64,000 nucleotides of DNA from Oryzisolibacter propanilivorax. Lineage in GTDB: Bacteria; Pseudomonadota; Gammaproteobacteria; Burkholderiales; Burkholderiaceae_C. The DNA is taken from NCBI RefSeq assembly GCF_900103645.1, contig NZ_FNHP01000001.1:496001-560000 (forward strand), written 5' to 3'. The notes beneath the pieces were generated by a model. The model worked only from the letters and a program-made list of their open reading frames with translations. It searched no databases and was not told the origin of the DNA. The position numbers and the translations under genes were made by a program. Below, piece after piece: positions 35,990 to 44,852 of the stretch (the stretch's first letter is position 1; each line of letters starts with the position of its first letter).

Positions 35990-36507
35990 CCGTTTCCCCA
36001 TCATCCCATCCTCCGCGCCGCCCGCTGCTGCAGCGCCTGGCCGAGCACTGCATGGTGCTGGCGCTGGCCGGCATGGTGATCGCCGTGTTCGTCAACGTGG
36101 TGCTGCGCTACGTGTTCAACACCGGCATCGCCTCGTACGAGGAGATCTCGCGCCTGCTGTTCGTCTGGCTGGTGGCCATCGGCGCGGTGGTCGCGGCCTA
36201 CGAGGGCAGCCATCTGGGCTTCGACCTGGTGACGTCGCGCGTTGGCCCGGGCCCGCGCCGGGCCATGTTCTGGCTGGCGCAGGCGCTGGTCGCGGTCTGC
36301 ATGGCATTGCTGCTGTGGGGCTCGTGGGGCCAGGTGCAGGCCGGGCTGCAGAGCTTCAGCACCGTGCTGGGCTATCCGCTGGCGCTGGGCGCGGCGGCCA
36401 CGCTGGTGCTGGCCGTGGGTCTGCTGGCGGTGTGGCTGCGCGACGTGCGCCGCGGCCCGCTGCCGCCCGCGCAGCCGGGCGCCGAGCCGGCGCTGGACAT
36501 CGAATAA
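35986..36507 (+). CDS. TRAP transporter small permease (DctQ type)
   Basis: A 173-residue inner-membrane protein with four helices. The family motif NTGIASYEEISRLLFVWLVAIGA lies at the second helix. It forms the membrane unit with the large permease downstream and works with the periplasmic binding protein. It is coupled to gntK by the ATGA overlap, so in this operon the transported acid is presumably gluconate or a related sugar acid. Confidence 0.9.
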   Translation: MTVSPSSHPPRRPLLQRLAEHCMVLALAGMVIAVFVNVVLRYVFNTGIASYEEISRLLFVWLVAIGAVVAAYEGSHLGFDLVTSRVGPGPRRAMFWLAQALVAVCMALLLWGSWGQVQAGLQSFSTVLGYPLALGAAATLVLAVGLLAVWLRDVRRGPLPPAQPGAEPALDIE

Positions 36508-36525
36508 ACCGGGGGCGAGCGCACC

Positions 36526-37806
36526 ATGGTCGTGACCCTGATCTTTCTGGCCGTGCTGATTGGCGGCATGGTGATCGGCATGCCGATCGCCCAGGCGCTG
36601 GTGCTGACCGGCGTGGCGCTGATGTGGCACCTGGACTTCTTCGACGCCCAGCTGCTGGCGCAGAACCTGCAGGCGGGCTTCGACAACTTCCCGCTGCTGG
36701 CCGTGCCGTTCTTCATCCTGGCGGGCGAGCTGATGAACGCCGGCGGCCTGTCGCGGCGCATCATCGACCTGGCGGGCGCCTTCGTCGGGCACATACGCGG
36801 CGGGTTGGGCTACGTGACCATCGGCGCGGCGGTGCTGCTGGCCTCGATGAGCGGCTCGGCCATCGCCGATACCGCGGCGCTGGCGACCATCCTGCTGCCG
36901 ATGATGCGCGAAAAGCACTACCCGGACAGCTACGGCGCCGGGCTGCTGGCCTCGGGCGGCATCATTGCGCCCATCATCCCGCCGTCCATGCCGTTCGTGA
37001 TCTACGGCGTTACCACCAACACCTCGATCAGCAAGCTGTTCCTGTCGGGCGTGGTGCCGGGCCTGATCATGGGCATCTTCCTCATTGTCGCCTGGCGCAG
37101 CATTGCGCACCGCCAGCAGCTGGCGCGTGGCGAGCGCACACCGTGGGGCGTGCGGCTGCGCGCGCTGGGCTCGAGCTTCTGGGCGCTGATGATGCCGGTG
37201 ATCATCCTGGGCGGCCTGCGCGGCGGGCTGTTCACCCCGACCGAGGCGGCGGTGGTGGCAGCGGTGTATGCGCTGTTCGTGGCCATGGTGGTGTACCGCG
37301 AGCTGACCTGGACCGGGCTGTATTCCGTGTTCCTGGCGGCCGCCAAGACCACCGCCGTGGTCATGTTCCTGTGCGGCGCGGCCACCGTGACGGCCTACAT
37401 GATCACCCTGGCCGACTTGCCGAACCTGCTGGCCGACACCTTCGCCGGCGTGCTGGGCGCGCCCATGCTGTTCATGGCGCTGATGATGCTGTTCCTGCTG
37501 GTGGTGGGCACCGCCATGGACCTGACGCCGACCATCCTGATCTTCGGCCCGGTGTGCGCGCCGCTGGCGGCCAAGGCCGGCATCGACCCGGTGTACTTCG
37601 GCTTCATGTTCATCTATGTCGGCTGCATCGGCCTGATCACCCCGCCCGTGGGCACGGTGCAGAACGTGGTCGCCGGCGTGGGCCGCATGCGCATGGAAAC
37701 GGTGATCCGCGGCACCACGCCGTTTTTACTGGCCTATGTGCTGCTGGCGGCGCTGCTAATCGTCTTCCCGCAGATCGTCACCGTGCCGCTGCGCTGGATG
37801 ACCTGA
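36526..37806 (+). CDS. TRAP transporter large permease (DctM type)
   Basis: A 426-residue protein with about 12 helices and the DctM pattern: GMPIAQALVLTGVALM, NFPLLAVPFFILAGELMNAGG, LLASMSGSAIADTAALATILLPMM, ASGGIIAPIIPPSMPFVIYG and CIGLITPPVGTVQNVVAG. It carries the Na+-coupled solute pathway of the TRAP system. It follows dctQ after 18 bases with GGGGGCGAG as a weak ribosome site. Confidence 0.93.
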   Translation: MVVTLIFLAVLIGGMVIGMPIAQALVLTGVALMWHLDFFDAQLLAQNLQAGFDNFPLLAVPFFILAGELMNAGGLSRRIIDLAGAFVGHIRGGLGYVTIGAAVLLASMSGSAIADTAALATILLPMMREKHYPDSYGAGLLASGGIIAPIIPPSMPFVIYGVTTNTSISKLFLSGVVPGLIMGIFLIVAWRSIAHRQQLARGERTPWGVRLRALGSSFWALMMPVIILGGLRGGLFTPTEAAVVAAVYALFVAMVVYRELTWTGLYSVFLAAAKTTAVVMFLCGAATVTAYMITLADLPNLLADTFAGVLGAPMLFMALMMLFLLVVGTAMDLTPTILIFGPVCAPLAAKAGIDPVYFGFMFIYVGCIGLITPPVGTVQNVVAGVGRMRMETVIRGTTPFLLAYVLLAALLIVFPQIVTVPLRWMT

Positions 37807-37815
37807 CGCACCAAC

Positions 37816-37872
37816 TCCTGATTCGATAGCTACAGGCCCTTGATACATATGGGCTGAAGGCCAAAAACATCA
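37816..37872 (+). repeat. ~55-bp palindromic repeat, copy 8
   Basis: Reads CCTGATTCGATAGCTACAGGCC, split here only by a loop, then ATGGGCTGAAGGCCAAAAAC. It lies between the large permease gene and the binding-protein gene, where a hairpin could set different transcript levels for the two. Confidence 0.72.
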
Positions 37873-37925
37873 AAAATTCCACCCCGGGCGACCATCGCCC
37901 TTCACGACACCCCAAGGAGAACCCC

Positions 37926-38936
37926 ATGCGATTCAAGTTCGCTCTGGCCGGCGCGCTGGCCGCACTGCTGGCGGCCGGCGCCGTGCAGGCGCAGGATTTC
38001 AAGCCGCGCATCGTGCGCTTCGGCTACGGCCTGGTCGAGGAGTCCAACCAGGGCCGCGCCGTGCGCTTTTTCGCCAAGGAGGTCGAGAAAGCCACCGGCG
38101 GCAAGATGAAGATCCGGGCCATCGGCAACGCCTCGCTCGGCTCCGACACGCAGATGCAGCAGGCGCTGATCGGCGGCGCGCAGGAGATGATGGTGGGCTC
38201 CACCGCCACGCTGGCGGGCATCGCGCCGCAAATGGCGCTGTGGGACACGCCGTTCCTGGTCACCAGCACCCAGGAAGCCGACGCGCTGCTGGACGGCCCG
38301 GTGGGCGAGAAAGTGAAGGCCACGCTGGAGCCCAAGGGCATGGTCGGCCTGGTCTATTGGGAAAACGGCTTTCGCAACCTGACCAACAACAAGCACCCGG
38401 TGACCAAGCTGGAGGACATGAACGGCATCAAGCTGCGCGTGATGCAGAACAACGTCTTCCTCGACAGCTTCAAGGCGCTGGGCGCCAATGCCGTGCCACT
38501 GCCGTTCTCGGAGCTTTTCACCGCCCTGGAGACCCGCGCCGTGGACGGCCAGGAGAATCCGTACAACACGGTGCTGTCCAGCAAGTTCTACGAGGTGCAG
38601 AAGTACCTGACGGTGACCAACCATGTCTACAGCCCGTGGATCGTCACCGTCAGCAAGAAGTGGTGGGACCAGCTCAGCCCGGCCGAGCAGAAGGTGCTGC
38701 GCGACGCCGCCGTCAAGAGCCGCGACTTCGAGCGCCAGGACACGCGCCAGGAAGCGGCCAAGGCGCTGGCCGACCTCAAAAACAAAGGCATGGTCGTGAA
38801 CGAGTTGGCGCCCGCCGAGGCCGCCCGCATGCGCGACAAGCTCAGCAGCGTGCACGCCAGCGTGGCCACCGCCGTGGGCCAGGACCTGTGGCAGCAGGCC
38901 CAGGCCGAGCTGGCCAAGGCGCGCGCCGCCAAGTAA
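37926..38936 (+). CDS. TRAP transporter periplasmic solute-binding protein (DctP type)
   Basis: A 336-residue periplasmic binding protein. The signal peptide ends at AGAVQAQ (about residue 22). Family motifs: FGYGLVEESNQGRAVRFFAKEVEKATGGK, GIKLRVMQNNVFLDSFKALGANAVPLPFSELFTALETRAVDGQENP (given here as a region; the Arg of KLRVMQN normally binds the carboxylate of the ligand) and KYLTVTNHVYSPW. A good AAGGAGA ribosome site precedes the ATG. Gluconate or another sugar acid is inferred from the operon. Confidence 0.93.
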   Translation: MRFKFALAGALAALLAAGAVQAQDFKPRIVRFGYGLVEESNQGRAVRFFAKEVEKATGGKMKIRAIGNASLGSDTQMQQALIGGAQEMMVGSTATLAGIAPQMALWDTPFLVTSTQEADALLDGPVGEKVKATLEPKGMVGLVYWENGFRNLTNNKHPVTKLEDMNGIKLRVMQNNVFLDSFKALGANAVPLPFSELFTALETRAVDGQENPYNTVLSSKFYEVQKYLTVTNHVYSPWIVTVSKKWWDQLSPAEQKVLRDAAVKSRDFERQDTRQEAAKALADLKNKGMVVNELAPAEAARMRDKLSSVHASVATAVGQDLWQQAQAELAKARAAK

Positions 38937-39025
38937 GCGCATCGGGCCGGCTGGCATCCGGCCTGGCCTGGTGCCCGCTTCGACCCTGCCGCCGGCCGCA
39001 GCCTGGCCGCGGCCGCACCGTCCGA

Positions 39026-39058
39026 CGGCCCGGCGCTCGGTTCTCCGACGCCGGGCCG
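39026..39058 (+). terminator. Hairpin between binding-protein gene and edd
   Basis: Ten-base stem CGGCCCGGCG (39026-39035) and CGCCGGGCCG (39049-39058), followed by CCGCTTTTG. The T tract is short, so it may be a partial terminator or an mRNA-stabilising 3' structure between the transport and catabolic parts. Confidence 0.55.
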
Positions 39059-39132
39059 CCGCTTTTGCCGACTAGCATGCACGCTTGTCGCCTGCGCCCG
39101 GCGCAGCCGAGAGGACGAGAGGACCCCCACGC

Positions 39133-40953
39133 ATGACCACCCTGCACAACACCGTCGCTGCCGTGACGCAGCGCATCCGGGACCGCAGCGCCAACACGCG
39201 CGCCGCCTATCTGGAGCGCGTCGCCGCCATGGCTGCGCGCCCGCCGCGCACCCAGGCGCTGGGCTGCGCCAACGTGGCGCACGCCGTCGCCGGCCTGCCC
39301 ATTCCCGACAAGCTGCGCATTGTCCAGGAGCACCGGCCTAACGTCGCCCTGGTCAACGCCTACAACGACGTGCTGTCGGCGCACGCGCCGCTGGGGCACT
39401 TCCCGGACATCCTGAAGGACGAGGCGCGCCGCCTGGGCGCCAACGCCCAGGTCGCGGGCGGCGTGCCCGCCATGTGCGACGGCGTGACCCAGGGCGAGCC
39501 GGGCATGGACCTGTCGCTGTTCAGCCGCGACGCCATCGCCCAGGGCACGGCCATCGCGCTGAGCCACGACACCTTTCAGGCCGCGCTGCTGCTGGGTGTG
39601 TGCGACAAGATCGTGCCCGGCCTGCTGATCGGTGCGCTGCATTTCGGTCACCTGCCGGTGGTCTTCGTGCCGGCCGGGCCCATGCCCTCGGGCCTGCCGA
39701 ACAACGCCAAGGCCAAGGTGCGCGAGCAGGCCGCACAAGGCCTCGTCGGGCGCGACGAGCTGCTGGCCGCTGAGATGGCCGCCTACCACGCGCCCGGCAC
39801 CTGCACCTTCTACGGCACGGCCAACAGCAACCAGATGCTGCTCGAAGCCATGGGCCTGCACGTGCCCGGCACGGCCTTCGTCAACCCCGGCCAGCCGCTG
39901 CGCGAGCAGCTCACGCGCGAGGCACTGCGCACCGTGCTGGGGCAGGGCGGCACGCCATGCCCGCCGATCGGGCAGGTGGTGGACGAGCGCTGCATCGTCA
40001 ACGCCATGGTCGCGCTGCTGGCCACCGGCGGCTCGACGAATCACCTGATCCACTGGGTGGCGGTGGCGCGCTCGGCAGGCATCGTGATCGACTGGGGTGA
40101 TTTTTCTGAACTGTCGCAGGTCGTGCCGTTGCTGGCGCGCGTCTATCCGAACGGCAGCGCCGACGTGAACCAGTTCCAGGCCGCGGGCGGGCCGGGCTAC
40201 GTCATCCGCGAGCTGCTGGACGCCGGGCTGATGCACGAGGGCGTGCGCACCGTGCGCCCGGGCGGCATCCGCGAGTACACCCGCCGGCCGGAGGGCGACG
40301 CGCAGCAGCGCCTGCACTGGGTCGACATCGGCGCCAGCGCGGATGAGGACGTGGTGCGCCCAGCCGCTGCGCCGTTCAGTGCCACCGGGGGGCTGAAGGT
40401 GCTGACCGGCAACTTGGGGCGCAGCGTGATCAAGGTGTCGTCGGTGCCCGACGACCGACACATCATCGAGGCGCCGGCGCGCGTGTTCGACTCGCAGGCG
40501 GCGCTGCTGGAGGCGTTCCACTCGGGTGCGCTGGACGGCGACGTGGTCTGCGTGGTGCGCTGGCAGGGCCCGCAGGCCAACGGCATGCCCGAACTGCACA
40601 AGCTCACGCCGCCCTTAGCGGTGCTGCAGGGCAAGGGCTACCGCGTGGCGCTGGTGACCGACGGGCGCATGAGCGGCGCCTCGGGCAAGGTGCCGGCGGC
40701 CATCCACCTGGTGCCCGAAGGCCTGGCCGGCGGCCCCATCGCCCGGGTGCGCGATGGCGACGTGATCCGACTGGACGCCATTGCCGGCACGCTGGACGTG
40801 CTGGTGGACGCGGCCGAATGGGACGCACGGCCGGTGGCGCAGCGCACGGATGCCCAAGCCGAGGACAGCGCCCATGGCCTGGGCCGCGAGCTCTTCGCCG
40901 GCTTCCGGCGCAACGCGCTCGGCGCCGAGGAGGGCGCCTGCACATGGCTGTGA
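39133..40953 (+). CDS. edd: 6-phosphogluconate dehydratase
   Basis: First enzyme of the Entner-Doudoroff pathway, converting 6-phosphogluconate to 2-keto-3-deoxy-6-phosphogluconate. The 606-residue protein has the IlvD/Edd iron-sulfur motifs: Cys115 in [15 protein letters not shown] and Cys157 in [11 protein letters not shown], plus [14 protein letters not shown] and the C-terminal [18 protein letters not shown]. Length is close to E. coli Edd. It overlaps eda by ten bases. With gntK and the TRAP genes it completes a route from external gluconate to pyruvate and glyceraldehyde 3-phosphate. Confidence 0.95.
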   Translation: MTTLHNTVAAVTQRIRDRSANTRAAYLERVAAMAARPPRTQALGCANVAHAVAGLPIPDKLRIVQEHRPNVALVNAYNDVLSAHAPLGHFPDILKDEARRLGANAQVAGGVPAMCDGVTQGEPGMDLSLFSRDAIAQGTAIALSHDTFQAALLLGVCDKIVPGLLIGALHFGHLPVVFVPAGPMPSGLPNNAKAKVREQAAQGLVGRDELLAAEMAAYHAPGTCTFYGTANSNQMLLEAMGLHVPGTAFVNPGQPLREQLTREALRTVLGQGGTPCPPIGQVVDERCIVNAMVALLATGGSTNHLIHWVAVARSAGIVIDWGDFSELSQVVPLLARVYPNGSADVNQFQAAGGPGYVIRELLDAGLMHEGVRTVRPGGIREYTRRPEGDAQQRLHWVDIGASADEDVVRPAAAPFSATGGLKVLTGNLGRSVIKVSSVPDDRHIIEAPARVFDSQAALLEAFHSGALDGDVVCVVRWQGPQANGMPELHKLTPPLAVLQGKGYRVALVTDGRMSGASGKVPAAIHLVPEGLAGGPIARVRDGDVIRLDAIAGTLDVLVDAAEWDARPVAQRTDAQAEDSAHGLGRELFAGFRRNALGAEEGACTWL

Positions 40954-41609
40954 CGACCCCATCCGCTTCCCCCCTGACCGCACTGGACGTGGTGCGCGAC
41001 GCGCCGGTCATCCCGGTGATCGTGCTGTACGACGTGCGCCATGCCGTGCCGCTGGCGCGTGCGTTGGTCGCTGGCGGCATCCGCATGCTGGAGATCACGC
41101 TGCGCACGCCGCAGGCGCTGGAGTGCATGCGCGCCATCGCCGCCGAAGTGCCCGAGGCGGTCGTCGGTGCCGGCACGCTGCGCAGCGCGCAGGATGCCGA
41201 GGCGGTGCTGCGCGCCGGCGCGCGCTTCGCGGTCAGCCCGGGCTTCACGCCGGCGCTGGCGCGGGCGTGCCGGTCGGCGGGACTGCCGCTGCTGCCGGGC
41301 GTGGCCACATCCAGCGAGATCCTGGCGGCGCAGGACGAGGGCCTGTCGGCGCTGAAATTCTTCCCGGCCATGCAAGCCGGCGGCGTGGCGTTGCTGAAAG
41401 CCTGGCAGGGGCCGTTCGCCGACGTGCTGTTTTGCCCCACGGGCGGCGTGCAGCCGGGCAACGCGCGCGAGTTGCTGGCGCTGCCCAACGTGGCGTGCGT
41501 CGGCGGCTCGTGGCTGGCGCCGGCGCCGGCGCTGGAGCAGGGCGACTGGAATGCCATCACCGCGCTGGCGCGGCAGGCGAGCGGGCTGCGGCCGGATGAT
41601 CTAAAGTGA
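40944..41609 (+). CDS. eda: 2-keto-3-deoxy-6-phosphogluconate aldolase
   Basis: A 221-residue class I aldolase that splits KDPG to pyruvate and glyceraldehyde 3-phosphate. The Schiff-base Lys138 is in [10 protein letters not shown]; Glu50 and Arg54 in [12 protein letters not shown] match the catalytic Glu and Arg of E. coli Eda. GVATSSEI and [11 protein letters not shown] (phosphate binding) are also present. ATG at 40944 lies inside the end of edd, preceded by GAGGAGGG. The stop codon falls at the edge of repeat copy 9. Confidence 0.95.
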   Translation: MAVTTPSASPLTALDVVRDAPVIPVIVLYDVRHAVPLARALVAGGIRMLEITLRTPQALECMRAIAAEVPEAVVGAGTLRSAQDAEAVLRAGARFAVSPGFTPALARACRSAGLPLLPGVATSSEILAAQDEGLSALKFFPAMQAGGVALLKAWQGPFADVLFCPTGGVQPGNARELLALPNVACVGGSWLAPAPALEQGDWNAITALARQASGLRPDDLK

Positions 41610-41665
41610 AAATGGCCGCCAGCCCTTGTAAATGAAGGGTCTGCAGCTATTCAATTGGTAGCGCG
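41606..41665 (-). repeat. ~55-bp palindromic repeat, copy 9
   Basis: Reads GTGAAAATGGCCGCCAGCCC, a loop, then GAAGGGTCTGCAGCTAT and CAATTGGTAGC. It follows eda directly, overlaps its stop codon (41607-41609), and may serve as the operon terminator. The rest of the gap to 41897 holds only a short hairpin (CCGGCG at 41790-41795 with CGCCGG at 41800-41805). Confidence 0.75.
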
Positions 41666-41897
41666 TTGCTGCTCTTTGCTCATGACCGGCAAAGCGGCGA
41701 CGTCCAGTGGGCTGCCATCTGCTGAATGCGCGGAGACCGTCAACACCATGTGGGTCTCGGTGGAGAAATGGCCTGGCGTCGTCCCCCAACCGGCGACTCC
41801 GCCGGCTTTACGGCCGCCCATCCTGGGCGCGTCATCCGTGCCTATTGACGGTATCCGTGCGTGTGGTGGTGACACGGCGCGCACGTCCCGGATTGCT

Positions 41898-43133
41898 TCA
41901 CGACCGTGCCCAGCCAAGGCGATGCGCATCGGACGTCGCGTCGTGGCGCGCATCGTCCTCGGTATGCAGATAAATGCTGGTGGTGGCGATGTTGGCGTGC
42001 CCCAGGTTGTCGCGCACCATCTTCAAGTCCATTCCGTCACTCTGGTGCGTGCCCGCGGTATGGCGCAGCCAGTGCGCCGACGCCTGTTCGATGTGCCGCG
42101 CCGCGCCCTCATGCTGATCGCCGGCCGAGCGCAACCGTTGCGCGGTCAGCTGCACCACCTGCTTGACCATGCCATGGATGGCGCTGCGGCTCATCGCACG
42201 CGGCAGGCCGGCCGGGGCAGGGCAGGCAATCAGGGGAAGTAGCAGCGGCCGCTCCTCGCCCTCCTGCGGCTGGCCGGACAGGCCGTGCGCCTGGCGGTAG
42301 CGCGCCAGCTCGGCCATCAGTTCATCGGTTGCGGGGATAACGCGCGGCTTGTCGCCCTTGCCGTGCACCGCCAGCCACCAGCGCTGGCGCCCATCGGAGG
42401 AGCGGCGCGCGTGGAAGTCGCCCATACGGCTGCCGGCAAGCTCCGAAATCCGCAGGCCCGCCAGATACAGCAGCGAGAACAGCCAGCGCAGCCGCGCTGC
42501 AGTCAATTTCTGGCGCGGCGTATCGACGGGTAGGTTCTCGATGGTGCTGCGCACCTGCGCCCAATGCTCGTGCGGCAAGAAGCGGCTGACCTGTCGTGCC
42601 GGCACGACAGCCTTGCGCCGGCGCAGCGCCAGCGGGTTGCCCGCCAGGTAGCCCGCCTGGACCAGCCAGTTGAACAGGCTGTTCAGGATCGACATCGCCT
42701 GCCGCTGGCTGGATCGGTCAAGAGGCCCGGCGAAAGGACGCCAATGTGGCGAGGCGCGCGCCGCCTTGCGCGCTACCTGCATCACCCACCGCTCGGCAGG
42801 CTGGGGGTCCGCCAGAAAGCGCTCGTACACCAGGAAGTCTTCGTGCGTGAGATCGGACAGGGCCTTGCCGTGCTGCAGCACACACCACAGCAGCAGTCTT
42901 TCCGCCTCCTTGCGGTAGCTGGCCAGCGTGGCGGGGGACTGGTGATACCGCGCCAGCCAGGCCATGACGGCTGTTCGGTCGTCCTGGGCGCTGATCTGGG
43001 CGACACCAGTGGCACGGTTTCTTCCTGCCGCGCCAGAGAAAGCGGCGGGCAAGGCCAGAACCTCCAAGGTGACCGGCACTGACGCAGCAGCTGGCGAACA
43101 GTCAGCAGACGAATGGTTTAGCAGCGTGGGCAT
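41898..43133 (-). CDS. Tyrosine recombinase/integrase near dif
   Basis: A 411-residue tyrosine recombinase. An N-terminal core-binding domain (about residues 65-175, SAM-like, with YRKEAERLLLWCV) is followed by a catalytic domain with Arg in LLYLAGLRISELAGSR, the box II pattern HWLRHTAGTH and the nucleophile region LGHANIATTSIYLHT. It is longer than XerC/XerD (~300) because of a ~60-residue N-terminal tail and an insert (about residues 320-355). ATG at 43133 has AGGA eight bases upstream. Divergent from a KfrA-like gene across 108 AT-rich bases with two inverted repeats. No prophage genes are near; it may be a terminus-associated recombinase or a stranded element. Confidence 0.9.
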   Translation of the reverse strand: MPTLLNHSSADCSPAAASVPVTLEVLALPAAFSGAAGRNRATGVAQISAQDDRTAVMAWLARYHQSPATLASYRKEAERLLLWCVLQHGKALSDLTHEDFLVYERFLADPQPAERWVMQVARKAARASPHWRPFAGPLDRSSQRQAMSILNSLFNWLVQAGYLAGNPLALRRRKAVVPARQVSRFLPHEHWAQVRSTIENLPVDTPRQKLTAARLRWLFSLLYLAGLRISELAGSRMGDFHARRSSDGRQRWWLAVHGKGDKPRVIPATDELMAELARYRQAHGLSGQPQEGEERPLLLPLIACPAPAGLPRAMSRSAIHGMVKQVVQLTAQRLRSAGDQHEGAARHIEQASAHWLRHTAGTHQSDGMDLKMVRDNLGHANIATTSIYLHTEDDARHDATSDAHRLGWARS

Positions 43134-43162
43134 CGCAGCAATCCTACACATTCTCGCCAATC

Positions 43163-43190
43163 TTTGGACATTAGAAAAGTTATGTCCAAA
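43163..43190. repeat. 28-bp inverted repeat in recombinase/KfrA-like intergenic region
   Basis: Perfect nine-base arms TTTGGACAT (43163-43171) and ATGTCCAAA (43182-43190) with a ten-base spacer. Size and layout resemble a tyrosine-recombinase core site; a regulator operator is the alternative. The right half TTATGTCCAAA matches the dif XerD arm at eight of eleven bases. Confidence 0.6.
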
Positions 43191-43219
43191 CTTATTCAAA
43201 TATTTCAACAAAGACTACG

Positions 43220-43231
43220 TATTACGTAATA
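43220..43231. promoter_or_regulatory. 12-bp palindrome before KfrA-like gene
   Basis: TATTACGTAATA, a perfect palindrome ending 10 bases before the ATG of the KfrA-like gene, in AT-rich sequence. It is a candidate operator for autoregulation. Confidence 0.45.
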
Positions 43232-43241
43232 TTATTAATAA

Positions 43242-44258
43242 ATGCTGAACGAACAGGCTATCCAAAGCGAGATCGACGGGTTGAAAGCGCGCATCAGTGA
43301 TACGCGTGTGCTCTACAGAGAGGTGTGCATGTCGCTTTTCTTCCGCCACGGCATCACACCGACGGCCAGCCGGCTTTACCAGTACGTGCGCAAGGGCTCG
43401 ATGAGCGTGCCGGCAGAAGCCCTTGCTGGCTTCTGGAAGGAGTTGCGCGAACGCGCGCGGGTGGAAATTGACCATCCCGGTTTGCCGCAATCGTTGCGCC
43501 AGGCGGCTGGGCAGGCGATGTCTGCCCTGTGGGAGCAGGCGACCGAAGCTGCGCGTGAAGAGTTGGCCAGCCTTCGGCTGGAGGCGCAGGCGGATGCTGT
43601 CGCGGCTCAGGCCCGAATGCAGGAAGCCGAACGGGAAAAGTCGTTGTTACAAATACAGTTGCAAACGGCGCTGTCCGAGCACCAGCAGGCGTTGGAAGAA
43701 GCCAGGCAACTGAATCTGGCCCTGACGCAAGAGCGTCGCGAGCATGCGTCGACCTTGGCGCGCCAGCAAACACAGGCACAGCAACTGGCGGAGCTGCGCC
43801 AGGAGCTGCAGCAAACACGGCAGCACTTCAGCGACGAAATGGAAAAGGAGCGCGAGGCCGCGCAGCAGGCGACGCGCCGTGCCGAGCATGCCGAGCGCCG
43901 GGCTTTGCTCGACATGGACCAGGAGCGCACCGCACGCGCCGCGCTGGCCAGGCAGCTGGAGGCCGCACGAGCGCATTTGGCACAGGCGCAGCAGTCCTTC
44001 CAGGCGCAGGAGCTGCAGTACAGCGCACATGAGGCGCGGCTGACTGCAGAACTGGAGGCAGCGCGCCAGGCCGCCACCGATGCCGTAAACGCGCTGAACC
44101 AGCAGCATGCCCAGTGGCATGAAGCAGTCCAGTTGGCGGCGCGCCATCAGGCAGAAGCAGCAGCGCTGCGTGCCGTTGCACCACAGATGCGGCCCGTGGC
44201 ACCACGGCCATTGCGCCGCAATCGGCGGCTGCCCGAGCGCGGCGGCGAAGGCAATTGA
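43242..44258 (+). CDS. KfrA-like DNA-binding coiled-coil protein
   Basis: A 338-residue protein. The N-terminal ~100 residues resemble the KfrA_N DNA-binding domain (YREVCMSLFFRHGITPTASRLYQYVRKGSMSVPAEAL as a region, helix-turn-helix-like). Residues ~105-310 are a long alpha-helical coiled coil rich in Ala, Gln, Glu and Arg, and the tail is basic (APRPLRRNRRLPERGG). Plasmid KfrA proteins are autoregulated DNA-binding filaments aiding partition. This one is chromosomal, beside a tyrosine recombinase and 0.6 kb from a dif-like site, which suggests a role in DNA organisation at the terminus; that is inference. Confidence 0.8.
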   Translation: MLNEQAIQSEIDGLKARISDTRVLYREVCMSLFFRHGITPTASRLYQYVRKGSMSVPAEALAGFWKELRERARVEIDHPGLPQSLRQAAGQAMSALWEQATEAAREELASLRLEAQADAVAAQARMQEAEREKSLLQIQLQTALSEHQQALEEARQLNLALTQERREHASTLARQQTQAQQLAELRQELQQTRQHFSDEMEKEREAAQQATRRAEHAERRALLDMDQERTARAALARQLEAARAHLAQAQQSFQAQELQYSAHEARLTAELEAARQAATDAVNALNQQHAQWHEAVQLAARHQAEAAALRAVAPQMRPVAPRPLRRNRRLPERGGEGN

Positions 44259-44315
44259 TGGGTGGACACGCCAGCCGTGAGGCCCACGAGTCGGCGTGCC
44301 GTCAAGAAAGCAACG

Positions 44316-44747
44316 TCAGGCGCTGCGCAAAGGGTCGGCAACCTGCTGGCCAATCGCCAGAGCTGGACGCTGAATCAACTCGATCTTGTAGCCATCGGGG
44401 TCGGTCACAAAGGCGATGATGGTGGAGCCACCTTTGACCGGACCCGCTTCGCGCGTGACGTTACCGCCGGCTGCCTTGATGCGATCGCAGGCAGCCCGGG
44501 CGTCGGACACACCCAGGGCAATGTGACCGTAGGCCGTGCCCATCTCATACTGGTCCACGCCCCAGTTGTAGGTCAGCTCCAGCTCGGCTTGGCCAGGGTT
44601 GCCGCCGTCGAAGCCCAGGAAAGCCAGCGAATAGCGGTACTCGGTGTTTTCCGATGTGCGCAGCAGTTGCATGCCCAGCACCTGGGTATAGAAGTCGATG
44701 GACCGCTGGAGACTGCCGACGCGCAGCATGGTGTGAAGGAATTGCAT
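44316..44747 (-). CDS. gloA: Lactoylglutathione lyase (glyoxalase I)
   Basis: A 143-residue VOC-family enzyme converting the methylglyoxal-glutathione hemithioacetal to S-lactoylglutathione. The GloA signatures are [67 protein letters not shown] and [12 protein letters not shown]; the metal ligands are His in FLHTML, Glu in AELELTYN, His in YGHIAL and Glu in KIELIQ. ATG at 44747 gives the usual [11 protein letters not shown] start. It converges with the KfrA-like gene. Confidence 0.95.
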   Translation of the reverse strand: MQFLHTMLRVGSLQRSIDFYTQVLGMQLLRTSENTEYRYSLAFLGFDGGNPGQAELELTYNWGVDQYEMGTAYGHIALGVSDARAACDRIKAAGGNVTREAGPVKGGSTIIAFVTDPDGYKIELIQRPALAIGQQVADPLRSA

Positions 44748-44824
44748 GGCTCGATTATCCGGGTCACGCTGCTTTTGGTGCATGGTGTGGATCCAAGGAA
44801 GACTGCTTCGTCGGCATCACATAT

Positions 44825-44852
44825 TTAATATACGATGTATATTATGTTAAAT
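44825..44852 (+). other. dif: dif-like XerCD chromosome-dimer resolution site
   Basis: Central hexamer TGTATA (44836-44841) and XerD arm TTATGTTAAAT (44842-44852) are identical to the proteobacterial dif consensus. The XerC-side arm TTAATATACGA (44825-44835) is divergent from the usual CGCATAA-ending arm. It sits in an AT-rich non-coding patch, and KOPS-like octamers on either side point towards it. The 534-base gap 44748-45281 contains otherwise only repeat copy 10 and upstream sequence. Confidence 0.8.

Noticed and set aside
41655-42242. Plus-strand frame overlapping the recombinase 3' end
   Set aside because: Antisense to a well-supported tyrosine recombinase; no motifs.
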